IMG/VR virus record: IMGVR_UViG_3300030107_006487
Coordinates: 1-23,496 of that record
Direction: 5' to 3' (one strand)
Source: a virus
DNA length: 23,496 bases
Below, piece by piece: positions 1 through 7,113 of this stretch (the first letter of the stretch is position 1; each line of letters begins with the position of its first letter). Made by a program: the position numbers and the translations under genes. Under the pieces are notes generated by a model. The model worked only from the letters and a program-made list of their open reading frames with translations, did not search any database and was not told where the DNA came from.

Positions 1-116
1 ATGTTGCAAATGGAATACAGTTCTTATCAACTTTTCCAGAATGGTTACAATGGTCAATTTTGGCTAGTATCGGAGCGAGTTTTGGGTTAAAATCAATCGG
101 TAAATTTACAAAATAG
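1..116 (+). CDS. C-terminus of a small membrane-anchored phage protein (5' truncated)
   Basis: The reading frame that starts at base 3 is open from the window edge to the TAG at 114-116 and gives about 37 residues ending in WSILASIGASFGLKSIGKF and a short basic tail. The middle is hydrophobic and could form one membrane segment. The stop codon is embedded in TAGGAGG, which is the Shine-Dalgarno of the next gene, so the two are translationally coupled and in one operon. Proteins with such a hydrophobic end are common at the distal end of structural or lysis modules in marine phages; holin-like or tail-associated are both possible. The amino-terminal part lies outside the window, so no function is assigned. 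Confidence 0.55.
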   Translation, partial: VANGIQFLSTFPEWLQWSILASIGASFGLKSIGKFTK

Positions 117-125
117 GAGGTCTCA

Positions 126-374
126 ATGCCTGGGATGAAAAAAAGTAAAGGCTACGCTAAAGGCGGAGCTAGAATGATGAAAGCCATGGGTGGTAAAATG
201 GCTAAAGGTAACTCTAAAATGATGACTGCCAGAGGCGGTAAAATGGCTAATAATAAGATGGCTAAAGGTTATTCTAAAGGCACTGGTAAAGGTGGTGTAA
301 AAACTATGACCGTTGCTCAAATGGTGTCAGCATTAAAGAAAACAGGTAAATATAAAATTACGAAAAAAACATAA
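126..374 (+). CDS. Small Lys/Gly/Met-rich repetitive protein
   Basis: This 82-residue protein is extremely basic. It is built from degenerate repeats of the form GGKMAKG(N/Y)SK; copies are visible around residues 22-32, 37-52 and 54-58. It is followed by a non-repetitive helical tail (TVAQMVSALKKTGKYKITKK). A strong AGGAGG Shine-Dalgarno (116-120) lies 5 bases before the ATG. Composition suggests nucleic-acid or charged-surface binding, for example a virion or DNA-condensing peptide, but this is inference. Its place directly after the structural-region gene and before the replication-type genes fits a minor virion or late protein. Low-complexity sequence makes family assignment from sequence alone unreliable. 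Confidence 0.75.
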   Translation: MPGMKKSKGYAKGGARMMKAMGGKMAKGNSKMMTARGGKMANNKMAKGYSKGTGKGGVKTMTVAQMVSALKKTGKYKITKKT

Positions 375-376
375 AC

Positions 377-1063
377 TTGTCATATTTAATATCTAACATA
401 CCCTTAGTTCTTAAAGCTTGGGTTAGAAAAGAATTTACACACAATCATCGTGCTTATCACGGTGAGTTTCTACACTGCTACGTTATCGCAGTCAACACTA
501 TTCCAGATCGCTGTTTAAGTTTTCAAGTTATTTTTACGGGTTGTGAGGATGAAGAAAACCGTTTGGAGAACCCTCACGGTGGTGCTATGTGGGCTCGTAT
601 GCCTATCACAGCATTGGTTGAAGATGAGCCACTTGATAAAATGCCACCACCAATAAAAACACATATTGCCCAACCTTGGGATGTCTCCTCGAGAGAGCAC
701 TCTATTGTTATTTTTGATAGAACCAGCTCTAGCCCTTGGTTGGCTCGTATTGAAGGTGAATTTTATACGGCTAAGTATTACTTTACCGTTGACTATACTA
801 ATAGTGAAATAGCTGATGACCCAGCACAACACAAACAGTCGCATGTATTAGCTCTAACTGAGGGACCATGGAAAGGGTGTTTTGTGGCACTACCTAATAA
901 CAGAGTAAGAGTCACTTCTCCTGCCATGTGGGTCACGGGCAACGGACCACCAGATTTCGTGCCATCTCAGTGGACGCATAAGGCAGAAGCTCATGACAGT
1001 TATATGGATTGGGAGTATACTTTTAATAATTTATACGCACCTGATAACAAAAAGAAAAAATGA
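377..1063 (+). CDS. Conserved marine-phage protein of unknown function (TTG start)
   Basis: A 228-residue soluble protein with no membrane segment or recognisable catalytic motif. The only start that keeps the full reading frame is TTG at 377, two bases after the previous stop; the frame is closed by a TAA at 353-355. The first residues, (M)SYLISNIPLVLKAWVRKE, look like the family's normal N-terminus as I remember it from uncultured marine phages, so the TTG start is credible even though no clear Shine-Dalgarno precedes it. Translation probably reinitiates from the upstream gene. Recognisable conserved-looking stretches are GGAMWARMPITALV (residues about 68-81) and DPAQHKQSHVLALTEGPW (about 149-166). 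The stop overlaps the next ATG (ATGA), showing tight coupling with the dehydrogenase gene. I cannot assign a function. Confidence 0.8.
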   Translation: MSYLISNIPLVLKAWVRKEFTHNHRAYHGEFLHCYVIAVNTIPDRCLSFQVIFTGCEDEENRLENPHGGAMWARMPITALVEDEPLDKMPPPIKTHIAQPWDVSSREHSIVIFDRTSSSPWLARIEGEFYTAKYYFTVDYTNSEIADDPAQHKQSHVLALTEGPWKGCFVALPNNRVRVTSPAMWVTGNGPPDFVPSQWTHKAEAHDSYMDWEYTFNNLYAPDNKKKK

Positions 1064-1815
1064 AAATAACAATTGTGGGTTATGGTTTTGTTGGCCGAGC
1101 TTTTCAATCAATATTACAACCACACTATGATGTAAAAGTCGTAGATCCAAAATACAACACCAATCAAATAGATGATGACACTGAAGCTGTCGTAGTGTGT
1201 GTGAGCACTCCAGAGGGTTTAGGAGGTGTTTGTAATATGTACGCAGTGCACGAAACTGTGCGTAAAAGTCCTGATGTGCCCATCTTAATAAAAAGCACAG
1301 TATCTCTTGAAGGTTGGAATCACTGTAAAAAAACTTATGGTAAACGCATGGCTTTTTCTCCAGAGTTTATGAGAGAGGCGAGTGCAATGAAAGATGTCAG
1401 AGAGTGTGAACATGTATTAGTAGGGGGTGATGAAATTGATTTTTGGACAGATGTCTTTAAAAAAATATATAATGCACCTTACATTGAAGTAGCAGAACCG
1501 CAAGAACTTATTTTAGCGAAGTATTTTAGAAACGCTTTTTTAGCGACTAAAGTTTCTTTTTTTAACCAGGTGCATGATTTTTGCACTGCATCTGGCATAA
1601 ACCCAGAAAATGTACGCAAAGCCATTGTATCGGATTTAAGAATAAATGATTCACACAGTAAGGTTACTAAACAAAAAGGATTTGGTGGTAGTTGTTTACC
1701 TAAAGATGTCAAGGCGATCATAGCTTCAGCTTTGTATTATGGAGTTAATTTAAGTATATTAGAAAAAGTAATAACATATAATCAAGAAATTAGAAATGAA
1801 AATAATAAGAAATGA
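1060..1815 (+). CDS. Nucleotide-sugar (UDP-glucose/GDP-mannose) dehydrogenase family, short form
   Basis: The family oxidises UDP-glucose or GDP-mannose to the uronic acid with two NAD+. Seen here: the Rossmann NAD-binding motif GYGFVG (residues 7-12), CVSTPEG (47-53), the substrate-domain signature FSPEFMREAS (99-108), the helix LAKYFRNAFLATKVSFFN (152-169) and the active-site motif GFGGSCLPKD with catalytic Cys212. The protein is only 251 residues, against roughly 390-450 for cellular enzymes. It ends shortly after the dimerisation helix and lacks the C-terminal UDP-binding domain. Because the catalytic Cys is kept, the phage copy may still be active, perhaps as a half-enzyme or with an altered substrate. 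It sits in an operon (ATGA overlap upstream, 20-base overlap with the exonuclease downstream). A role in capsule or LPS remodelling of the infected host, or virion glycan supply, is inference. Confidence 0.85.
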   Translation: MKITIVGYGFVGRAFQSILQPHYDVKVVDPKYNTNQIDDDTEAVVVCVSTPEGLGGVCNMYAVHETVRKSPDVPILIKSTVSLEGWNHCKKTYGKRMAFSPEFMREASAMKDVRECEHVLVGGDEIDFWTDVFKKIYNAPYIEVAEPQELILAKYFRNAFLATKVSFFNQVHDFCTASGINPENVRKAIVSDLRINDSHSKVTKQKGFGGSCLPKDVKAIIASALYYGVNLSILEKVITYNQEIRNENNKK

Positions 1816-2512
1816 CAGCTCCTTTACTGTCACTGGATTTAAAACAACCAATAAATATGATTATACTAACTATACAAGGAACGACGATGACGGTCCAAGA
1901 ACATATAATGTTGAAAATAAAAAAGTTCCCAGTGTAACTAACATACTTTCAGACACACAATCTAAAGAAAAGAGTGAGGCATTAGATAAGTGGCGTGAGC
2001 GAGTAGGCTATACTCAGGCATCACGGATCACGGCTCAAGCAGCAAAGCGTGGCACAGAAATGCACTATGTCCTAGAACAATATATGAAAGGTCAAGGATA
2101 TTTAAACTTAGGCAAAGAGGGTTCTTTACCTAGGATGATGGCACACACCATCGTAGATAATTTAGATAAGTTAACTGAGGTTTATGGCACAGAGGTTAGC
2201 CTTGCATATGAAAATAGATGGGCGGGTTCAACAGACTTAGTTTGTGTTTATGATGGTAAACCAACTATTGCGGATTTTAAACAATCAAACAAACCTAAAA
2301 GAGAAGAATGGATTGAAGATTACTATTATCAAATTGCTGCATATTCTTTGGCTCACAAAAAACAGTACGGTAAAATTTCACAAGGTTTAATTTTAATTTG
2401 CACCAAAGACTTAGTTTTTCAAAAATTTTTGATGAATGAGGTCATGTTAGACGAATATGAGAAAAAATGGATGAATCGAGTAGAAAAATACTATCTTAAA
2501 AACAAAAATTAA
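1796..2512 (+). CDS. PD-(D/E)XK family exonuclease (RecB/Cas4-like)
   Basis: A 238-residue protein with the nuclease core in the expected order: RGTEMH (85-90), an acidic residue in the strand GTEVSLAYENRW (131-142), GSTD with Asp147, IADFKQ with Asp160 and Lys162 (the D-x-K of the motif) and the QxxxY helix YYYQIAAY (176-183). This is the arrangement of phage RecB/Cas4-like exonucleases, which resect DNA ends during recombination and replication or degrade host DNA. It overlaps the dehydrogenase gene by 20 bases; the ATG at 1796 has only a weak purine stretch upstream, so coupling is likely. It is the last gene before the terminator at 2596-2620. Confidence 0.85.
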   Translation: MKIIRNDSSFTVTGFKTTNKYDYTNYTRNDDDGPRTYNVENKKVPSVTNILSDTQSKEKSEALDKWRERVGYTQASRITAQAAKRGTEMHYVLEQYMKGQGYLNLGKEGSLPRMMAHTIVDNLDKLTEVYGTEVSLAYENRWAGSTDLVCVYDGKPTIADFKQSNKPKREEWIEDYYYQIAAYSLAHKKQYGKISQGLILICTKDLVFQKFLMNEVMLDEYEKKWMNRVEKYYLKNKN

Positions 2513-2595
2513 ATCTAAGGCATCTAATGGCTAAATTTAAAGGTTTTACTAATCGCATGGACATCTGGGTTCAAAACATTTTTTAAAGCCCAAAT

Positions 2596-2620
2596 ATAGC
2601 CTTGTAGAGGGCTATTATTT
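2596..2620 (+). terminator. Intrinsic terminator between convergent genes
   Basis: ATAGCC (2596-2601) pairs with GGCTAT (2610-2615) across an 8-base loop and is followed by TATTTT. An alternative pairing of AGCCC (2587-2591) with GGGCT (2609-2613) overlaps it. It lies in the 108-base gap between the exonuclease stop and the minus-strand helicase stop, where a terminator for one or both operons is expected. Confidence 0.55.
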
Positions 2621-4021
2621 TCATAAATAGTTGTCAATTTCTTCTCCGAGCGTTTTTGACGAGATTTGTATTTTATTTTTTAAAGATTTTATAATTAATT
2701 CATCTACTGTATTTTTACAGACCAAATCAATATATAAAACTTGTCCTTTTTGTCCAGCACGATGTGCACGATCTTCTGATTGTTGTCTATGTTCTAGATT
2801 GTAGGAGTTACTATAATAAACAACTGTATTAGCACTAGTAAGATTTATTCCGTAACCTGCGGTTTGTGGATTACCTACAAAAAATTTAACGGCATTGTCC
2901 TCTTGAAAACGACGATTAATCTCTGGTCTATCTTTTGCTGGTATTTTTCCGTAAATAGCAACCACACTATCTGTTCCATATTTTTTTTGCAGAGTTAGTA
3001 TAATCTTTTCTATAGATCTAACATAGTTTGCCCAAATAATTACCTTGCCACTGCTTTCCTCTAATATGTGTAAAAGTTCATCTAGTTTTCCTGATGGTAA
3101 ATCTTTTTTCTGACCATCATCAGATGTGTAAAAACCATCGGTCAATTCGTGTAGTTTTAATATCTCTGTAAGTTTGTTGTTGTAGCTGATTTCATCATTA
3201 TGAATAATAGTCCTGGCAAACTCAGCTAAATGTGCATAAGCCTCTGCCTGATCTTTTTTCATATCAACAAATCTTTTTATGTATTCTTTTGGTTTAAGAT
3301 CTAAACAGTCTTTTTTCAATACTCTAAAAGAATGTGCTTTAATTTTTGATTCTAACTCATCTAAATTAATGTAATAGTTCGGTATACTAATTCGTTTACC
3401 AGATGGTGATGGTATGTCGTGCATCACACAATATTTTGCCCTAAATACATAAAAATTGTCCGTTCCTAATAAGTTTGCTTTTAAAAACTGAAACTGAGAA
3501 AACAAATCTAAAGGTGATTTTGTTACTGGTGATCCGGTCAGAATCCTACGATATTTGCTCATTTTACCTAATTTAAGCAAAGATTTAGTTCGTTTTGCTG
3601 TCCTATTTTTAATTGTGGTTGATTCGTCAAGCACCACCATGGAGTATACCCCATAGTATTTTAAAACTTGTTCAAGAAAACTTGTTCCTGACTTATGGCT
3701 AAAAGCCTCCACATTCATAAGAATAAAATTTAAATTGCCCTCAGTGTATTTAAAACCTTTATCAATTTTATAAACAAAGATTGAGTTAGATACTGGGCAG
3801 TGCATATTTATTTCGTCTTTCCAATTTTGATATACAGAATTAGGTGCTATGACCACACACATTTTTATTTTATTTTGTTGATATAAATACGCAGCGTTAT
3901 CAATAGATACTTTAGTTTTACCTGTACCCATCTCCATAAGATAGGCATACACTTCTTTTTCAGCCCCATTAATCAAAGCTTCTCTTTGATGTTCAAATGG
4001 TTGTGTTTTATATTCATACAT
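2621..4021 (-). CDS. SNF2-like superfamily 2 DNA helicase/ATPase
   Basis: A 466-residue DNA-dependent ATPase. Motifs seen in order: a Q-motif-like start (QPFEHQREAL), Walker A EMGTGKT (30-36), VVIAPNSVYQNW (56-67, motif Ia), the Walker B variant LDEST (131-135) typical of phage SNF2-like helicases, LTGSP (161-165, motif III), motif V around GYGINLTSANTV (389-400) and motif VI QQSEDRAHRAGQ (413-424). The family unwinds or translocates on DNA; in small phages of this type it is probably the replicative or recombination helicase. It is the only large gene transcribed leftward in this half of the window. No Shine-Dalgarno precedes the ATG at 4021, and its promoter places the transcription start about three bases before the ATG (see 4031-4059). 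Confidence 0.92.
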   Translation of the reverse strand: MYEYKTQPFEHQREALINGAEKEVYAYLMEMGTGKTKVSIDNAAYLYQQNKIKMCVVIAPNSVYQNWKDEINMHCPVSNSIFVYKIDKGFKYTEGNLNFILMNVEAFSHKSGTSFLEQVLKYYGVYSMVVLDESTTIKNRTAKRTKSLLKLGKMSKYRRILTGSPVTKSPLDLFSQFQFLKANLLGTDNFYVFRAKYCVMHDIPSPSGKRISIPNYYINLDELESKIKAHSFRVLKKDCLDLKPKEYIKRFVDMKKDQAEAYAHLAEFARTIIHNDEISYNNKLTEILKLHELTDGFYTSDDGQKKDLPSGKLDELLHILEESSGKVIIWANYVRSIEKIILTLQKKYGTDSVVAIYGKIPAKDRPEINRRFQEDNAVKFFVGNPQTAGYGINLTSANTVVYYSNSYNLEHRQQSEDRAHRAGQKGQVLYIDLVCKNTVDELIIKSLKNKIQISSKTLGEEIDNYL

Positions 4022-4030
4022 ATGGTAGGT

Positions 4031-4059
4031 ATTTTACAATCCCACTATTGACATTGCAA
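4031..4059 (-). promoter_or_regulatory. Sigma70-type promoter for the SNF2-like helicase
   Basis: On the minus strand TTGCAA (4059-4054), a 17-base spacer and TAAAAT (4036-4031). The predicted start is near 4024, only about three bases from the ATG at 4021, so the transcript should be leaderless. It overlaps the rightward promoter head to head, so the two probably interfere with each other. Confidence 0.6.
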
Positions 4060-4076
4060 GAAAATAAGAATATCTT
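4048..4076 (+). promoter_or_regulatory. Sigma70-type promoter for the rightward replication operon
   Basis: A consensus TTGACA (4048-4053), a 17-base spacer and TATCTT (4071-4076). The leader of about 25 bases contains AGGAGGGTCCT before the ATG at 4109. It should drive the operon that starts with the coiled-coil protein and continues through SSB-like protein, primase, helicase and polymerase. Confidence 0.7.
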
Positions 4077-4108
4077 TGAGTTTCTATAAATAAATATAGG
4101 AGGGTCCT

Positions 4109-4645
4109 ATGGATCTTGAAGCATTATCTACAGTGAGTGTAGATACAGCAATGACAACAGACATTGCAAAAGAGTGCAACAAGTTAATAGAGACTCAGAA
4201 AGAAGTAGCAAACATGGAAGAGCAACTAAAGAAGCTAAAGGAAACAGAGCGAACCCTTTCTGAGCAGTCTATACCTAACTTGATGCATGAAGCTGGTATT
4301 AGTGAGATTAAACTTGAAGATGGCACTGCTATCGGAGTAAAACCTTACTATGCCGCAAGTATTTCTAAAGCTAAACAAGACGAAGCATTTACTTGGTTGC
4401 GTGACAATGGCTTTGGAGACTTGATTAAAAATAATGTGATACTCCAATTTGGTAAAGCACAAGATGCAGATGCAAATAATCTTGTAACTGAACTGAAAAG
4501 TAAAGGTCACAATGTTTCTCAAAAAATGAAAGTAGAACCAATGACACTAAAAGCCTTTGTTCGTAATGAAATAGAAGAAGGGCGAGAAGTACCAATGGAT
4601 TTATTTGGCGTTTTTGTTGGAAACAAAACCACGATTAAAAATTGA
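4109..4645 (+). CDS. Conserved phage replication-module protein with N-terminal coiled coil
   Basis: 178 residues. Residues about 20-52 form a predicted coiled coil (KECNKLIETQKEVANMEEQ and the following Lys/Glu-rich heptads). The C-terminal part contains DEAFTWLRDNGFGDLIKN (about 91-108) and EPMTLKAFVRNEIEEG (about 143-158), which I recognise as recurring in hypothetical proteins of many podovirus-like replication operons. There is no nuclease or ATPase motif. A strong AGGAGG Shine-Dalgarno and the consensus promoter upstream make it the first gene of the operon, 12 bases ahead of the SSB-like gene. A role as accessory factor of DNA replication is inferred from context only. Confidence 0.85.
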   Translation: MDLEALSTVSVDTAMTTDIAKECNKLIETQKEVANMEEQLKKLKETERTLSEQSIPNLMHEAGISEIKLEDGTAIGVKPYYAASISKAKQDEAFTWLRDNGFGDLIKNNVILQFGKAQDADANNLVTELKSKGHNVSQKMKVEPMTLKAFVRNEIEEGREVPMDLFGVFVGNKTTIKN

Positions 4646-4657
4646 CGGAGAAAGAAA

Positions 4658-5524
4658 ATGGCGACAAAGAAAGAAGTAGTAAAGAAACAAACAACAGAAA
4701 TAATGGTAGGTGATTTAGGTAGTCTTGAAGATTTTGCAGGTCAGGGAACTGAAAACGTAGGTATTCAAGATATAAAATTACCTGAAATAAAATGTGCATC
4801 TAAAACCACACCTGAGGTCGATGAAGATAATCCTAAATACATAGAAGGGTGTAAGATTGGTGATATTTTTAATAATGCTACCAAATCAGTCTATGAGGGT
4901 TATAAAAGAGAAAATAAAGGTGTCCTTGCTGTACCATGCCACTATTATTTAAATTGGGTTGAATGGTCAAAACTTGGGACAGGTAATGTTGCTCCAGAGA
5001 ATGTGTACAGTGACAATAGTATTTTGGCACAAACATCAAGAAAACCAGCATCTGAGAAAGACTACAAGGATTATTTACCAAATGGTAACTATGTAGCAGA
5101 AACAGCTAATCATTTTGTTTTACTTTTAGATGAAGATTATCAGCCTATGGAACAAGGATTGATTCGCATGGCGGCAACACAAAGAAAAAAGTCCAAACTT
5201 TGGAATACGATGATAACTTCAAAAAAAATGAAAAGTAAGAAGGGTGGTTTTTTTACACCAGCTTCATGGGCAGGAGTATATCGCTTAACCACTTGTCAAG
5301 AACAAAATGACATGGGACCATGGACTGGTTGGGTTATAAACTTTGACCGTATGTTAGATCAACCTGGTGATGAAAAAACATTACAGGCTGCTCATAAGTT
5401 TTGCCAAGATGCGAAAGATTTTGATATGTCATCAAATGCAACAAATGAAACTGCAGCAGAACCTATTGTTGTTGAAGATAAAAAAGCAGATGCTGATTTT
5501 GAAGACGGTAAAGTACCCTTCTAA
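4658..5524 (+). CDS. Probable single-stranded DNA-binding protein (phage type)
   Basis: 288 residues with a central domain rich in aromatic and beta-strand-like segments (GVLAVPCHYYLNWVEWSK, NHFVLLLDEDYQPMEQGL, GVYRLTTCQEQNDMGPWTGW). It ends in an acidic tail terminating DADFEDGKVPF. Bacterial SSBs end in an acidic stretch closing with DDDIPF that docks partner proteins, so the tail is strong circumstantial evidence. A position between the coiled-coil protein and the primase also fits. No OB-fold motif can be proven by eye; an annealing protein is the main alternative. The start ATG at 4658 follows GACGGAGAAAG, a good Shine-Dalgarno. The stop shares one base with the primase ATG. Confidence 0.7.
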   Translation: MATKKEVVKKQTTEIMVGDLGSLEDFAGQGTENVGIQDIKLPEIKCASKTTPEVDEDNPKYIEGCKIGDIFNNATKSVYEGYKRENKGVLAVPCHYYLNWVEWSKLGTGNVAPENVYSDNSILAQTSRKPASEKDYKDYLPNGNYVAETANHFVLLLDEDYQPMEQGLIRMAATQRKKSKLWNTMITSKKMKSKKGGFFTPASWAGVYRLTTCQEQNDMGPWTGWVINFDRMLDQPGDEKTLQAAHKFCQDAKDFDMSSNATNETAAEPIVVEDKKADADFEDGKVPF

Positions 5525-7113
5525 TGATGCACAAAGAATTATTTTCCTTATTTAAAGGAGATGATAGTTCTTACTTGAAGTCCTCACTTACGGGTGAGGA
5601 CGACGAGAGGGGGAAGAAAGGTGCACAATATGTCACTGTAAAAGAATCTTTAACATCTAATGTTTGGAAAGATCATCTTGACGGAAAAACTCGCATAGGT
5701 ATTAAACCAGAGATTGGTGACGAGTGTTTGTGGGGCTGTATTGATGTCGATCCAAATAATTATAAAGATTATTCTGAAAAAAAATATGTAGAAATAATTT
5801 CAAAGTATAAATTACCTTTTGTTCCGGTGAAGTCTAAATCTGGTGGTTTACATATATTTGTATTTTTTAAACATGAGGCAAAAGTAACTAAAGTAAAGCA
5901 AAAGCTTAATGAGATAAACGAACAATATTTTTTATCTGATGAAGTTTTTCCAATGAATAAAGCAGTTAATATGCCTTACTTTAATTGTAATGCAACGATG
6001 GAATATGGCTTTGATGACAGTAATACACCGATGATGGTTGGTCGTTTTATTGAATTTGCTAACAAAAGAAAGATTAACCCAGATGAATTTTATGAGTTTT
6101 CGGTGGCAGAGTATGATGCTGAAAGTGAATGGTCGCATTATCCACCTTGTGTGCAAAAACTTGTTCAAGAAGGTTGGTCTGGTAATAATCGTAATAATTA
6201 TTTATTTAATGTCATGGTGTTAGAGATGAAAAAGAATCAAGGTTTGTCTCTACAACAAATTGAAGAAGTTGCTTTTGAACGAAATAGCCAAATTTTTACC
6301 AAACCTTTAGGACAAAACGAAGTTACTAATTTGTGTAAGTCTGTGCATAAACAAGGGTATGAGTTTCAATGTCCACCGAAACACCCTGAGTTTCAACCTA
6401 TTTGTAACAAAGAGCTGTGTAAAACAAGACGACTTGGTATTGGTGAAGCAACCCCAGACATCATAGATAAGTTTGATAACATAACATATATCATGGATAC
6501 CAAAACAATATTCTATGAGTTTGATTATGAGGGAAAGCATGTGATGGTTACTCCTAGTGATATGAAAGATGAAAAATCTTTTAGGGTAAAACTATTGCAA
6601 TATAAATTATTTTGGATGTCTTTACCTAAACCAAGAAAAGGTCCAGTGCCTTTTGAATTGTTGATGAAAGGCATAGTGGAGAAAGCAGTTGAAAATAAAG
6701 ATCATTTATATGAAGACACTGTTGAAGAAGAACGATATAGAGTTTTAAAAGATTTTTTTGAGTCTCACATTGAACAAGATAAGTTTGACAAATTAAAAGA
6801 TGGTTATGTCGTGTTGGATTCTAAAAGTAATATTTGTTATTTTAAAAAGATAACCTTATCTAACTTCTTGAAAAAAAAGGCAAACGGGGTATTTAACACT
6901 CCCGCTGATGCTCTTCGTCTGTTAGAATGTAAGCGTAAGGATTATCATGAAGGAGAGAAAAATATATGGTGGGTGAAGATGCCAGACTTTGTGAGTCATC
7001 AAGCAATAAAAAGCAAATCAAAAACAAAACACGCAGTAAGTGAGATTGACGACGACTATCATGCAAAATTCAGGACTGGAAAAACAGAAAGCTCTGCACC
7101 ACAAGACCATTAA
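5524..7113 (+). CDS. AEP-superfamily DNA primase
   Basis: 529 residues. The archaeo-eukaryotic primase catalytic motif is GCIDVDP (71-77) with metal-binding Asp74 and Asp76; the second motif is KSGGLHIFVFF (105-115) with His110. A PriCT-like helical segment with the typical PPC...GWSGNNRNN pattern follows (207-226), then a Cys-rich zinc-binding-like segment (Cys283, Cys294, Cys299) leading into TRRLGIGE. This matches phage AEP primases that make primers for a family-A polymerase. The C-terminal 200 residues are of unknown role. ATG 5524 overlaps the previous stop by one base; a second ATG at 5527 is equally possible. The C-terminus overlaps the next helicase gene by 53 bases. Confidence 0.85.
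   Translation: MMHKELFSLFKGDDSSYLKSSLTGEDDERGKKGAQYVTVKESLTSNVWKDHLDGKTRIGIKPEIGDECLWGCIDVDPNNYKDYSEKKYVEIISKYKLPFVPVKSKSGGLHIFVFFKHEAKVTKVKQKLNEINEQYFLSDEVFPMNKAVNMPYFNCNATMEYGFDDSNTPMMVGRFIEFANKRKINPDEFYEFSVAEYDAESEWSHYPPCVQKLVQEGWSGNNRNNYLFNVMVLEMKKNQGLSLQQIEEVAFERNSQIFTKPLGQNEVTNLCKSVHKQGYEFQCPPKHPEFQPICNKELCKTRRLGIGEATPDIIDKFDNITYIMDTKTIFYEFDYEGKHVMVTPSDMKDEKSFRVKLLQYKLFWMSLPKPRKGPVPFELLMKGIVEKAVENKDHLYEDTVEEERYRVLKDFFESHIEQDKFDKLKDGYVVLDSKSNICYFKKITLSNFLKKKANGVFNTPADALRLLECKRKDYHEGEKNIWWVKMPDFVSHQAIKSKSKTKHAVSEIDDDYHAKFRTGKTESSAPQDH

Noticed and set aside
515-844. 109-codon minus-strand ORF opposite the 377-1063 gene
   Set aside because: Shadow of a well-supported plus-strand gene, no ribosome site, Cys/Trp-rich random composition.
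2527-2586. 19-residue ORF (MAKFKGFTNRMDIWVQNIF) after the exonuclease gene
   Set aside because: It has an AAGG upstream but is too short and lies just before a terminator; there is no independent support.
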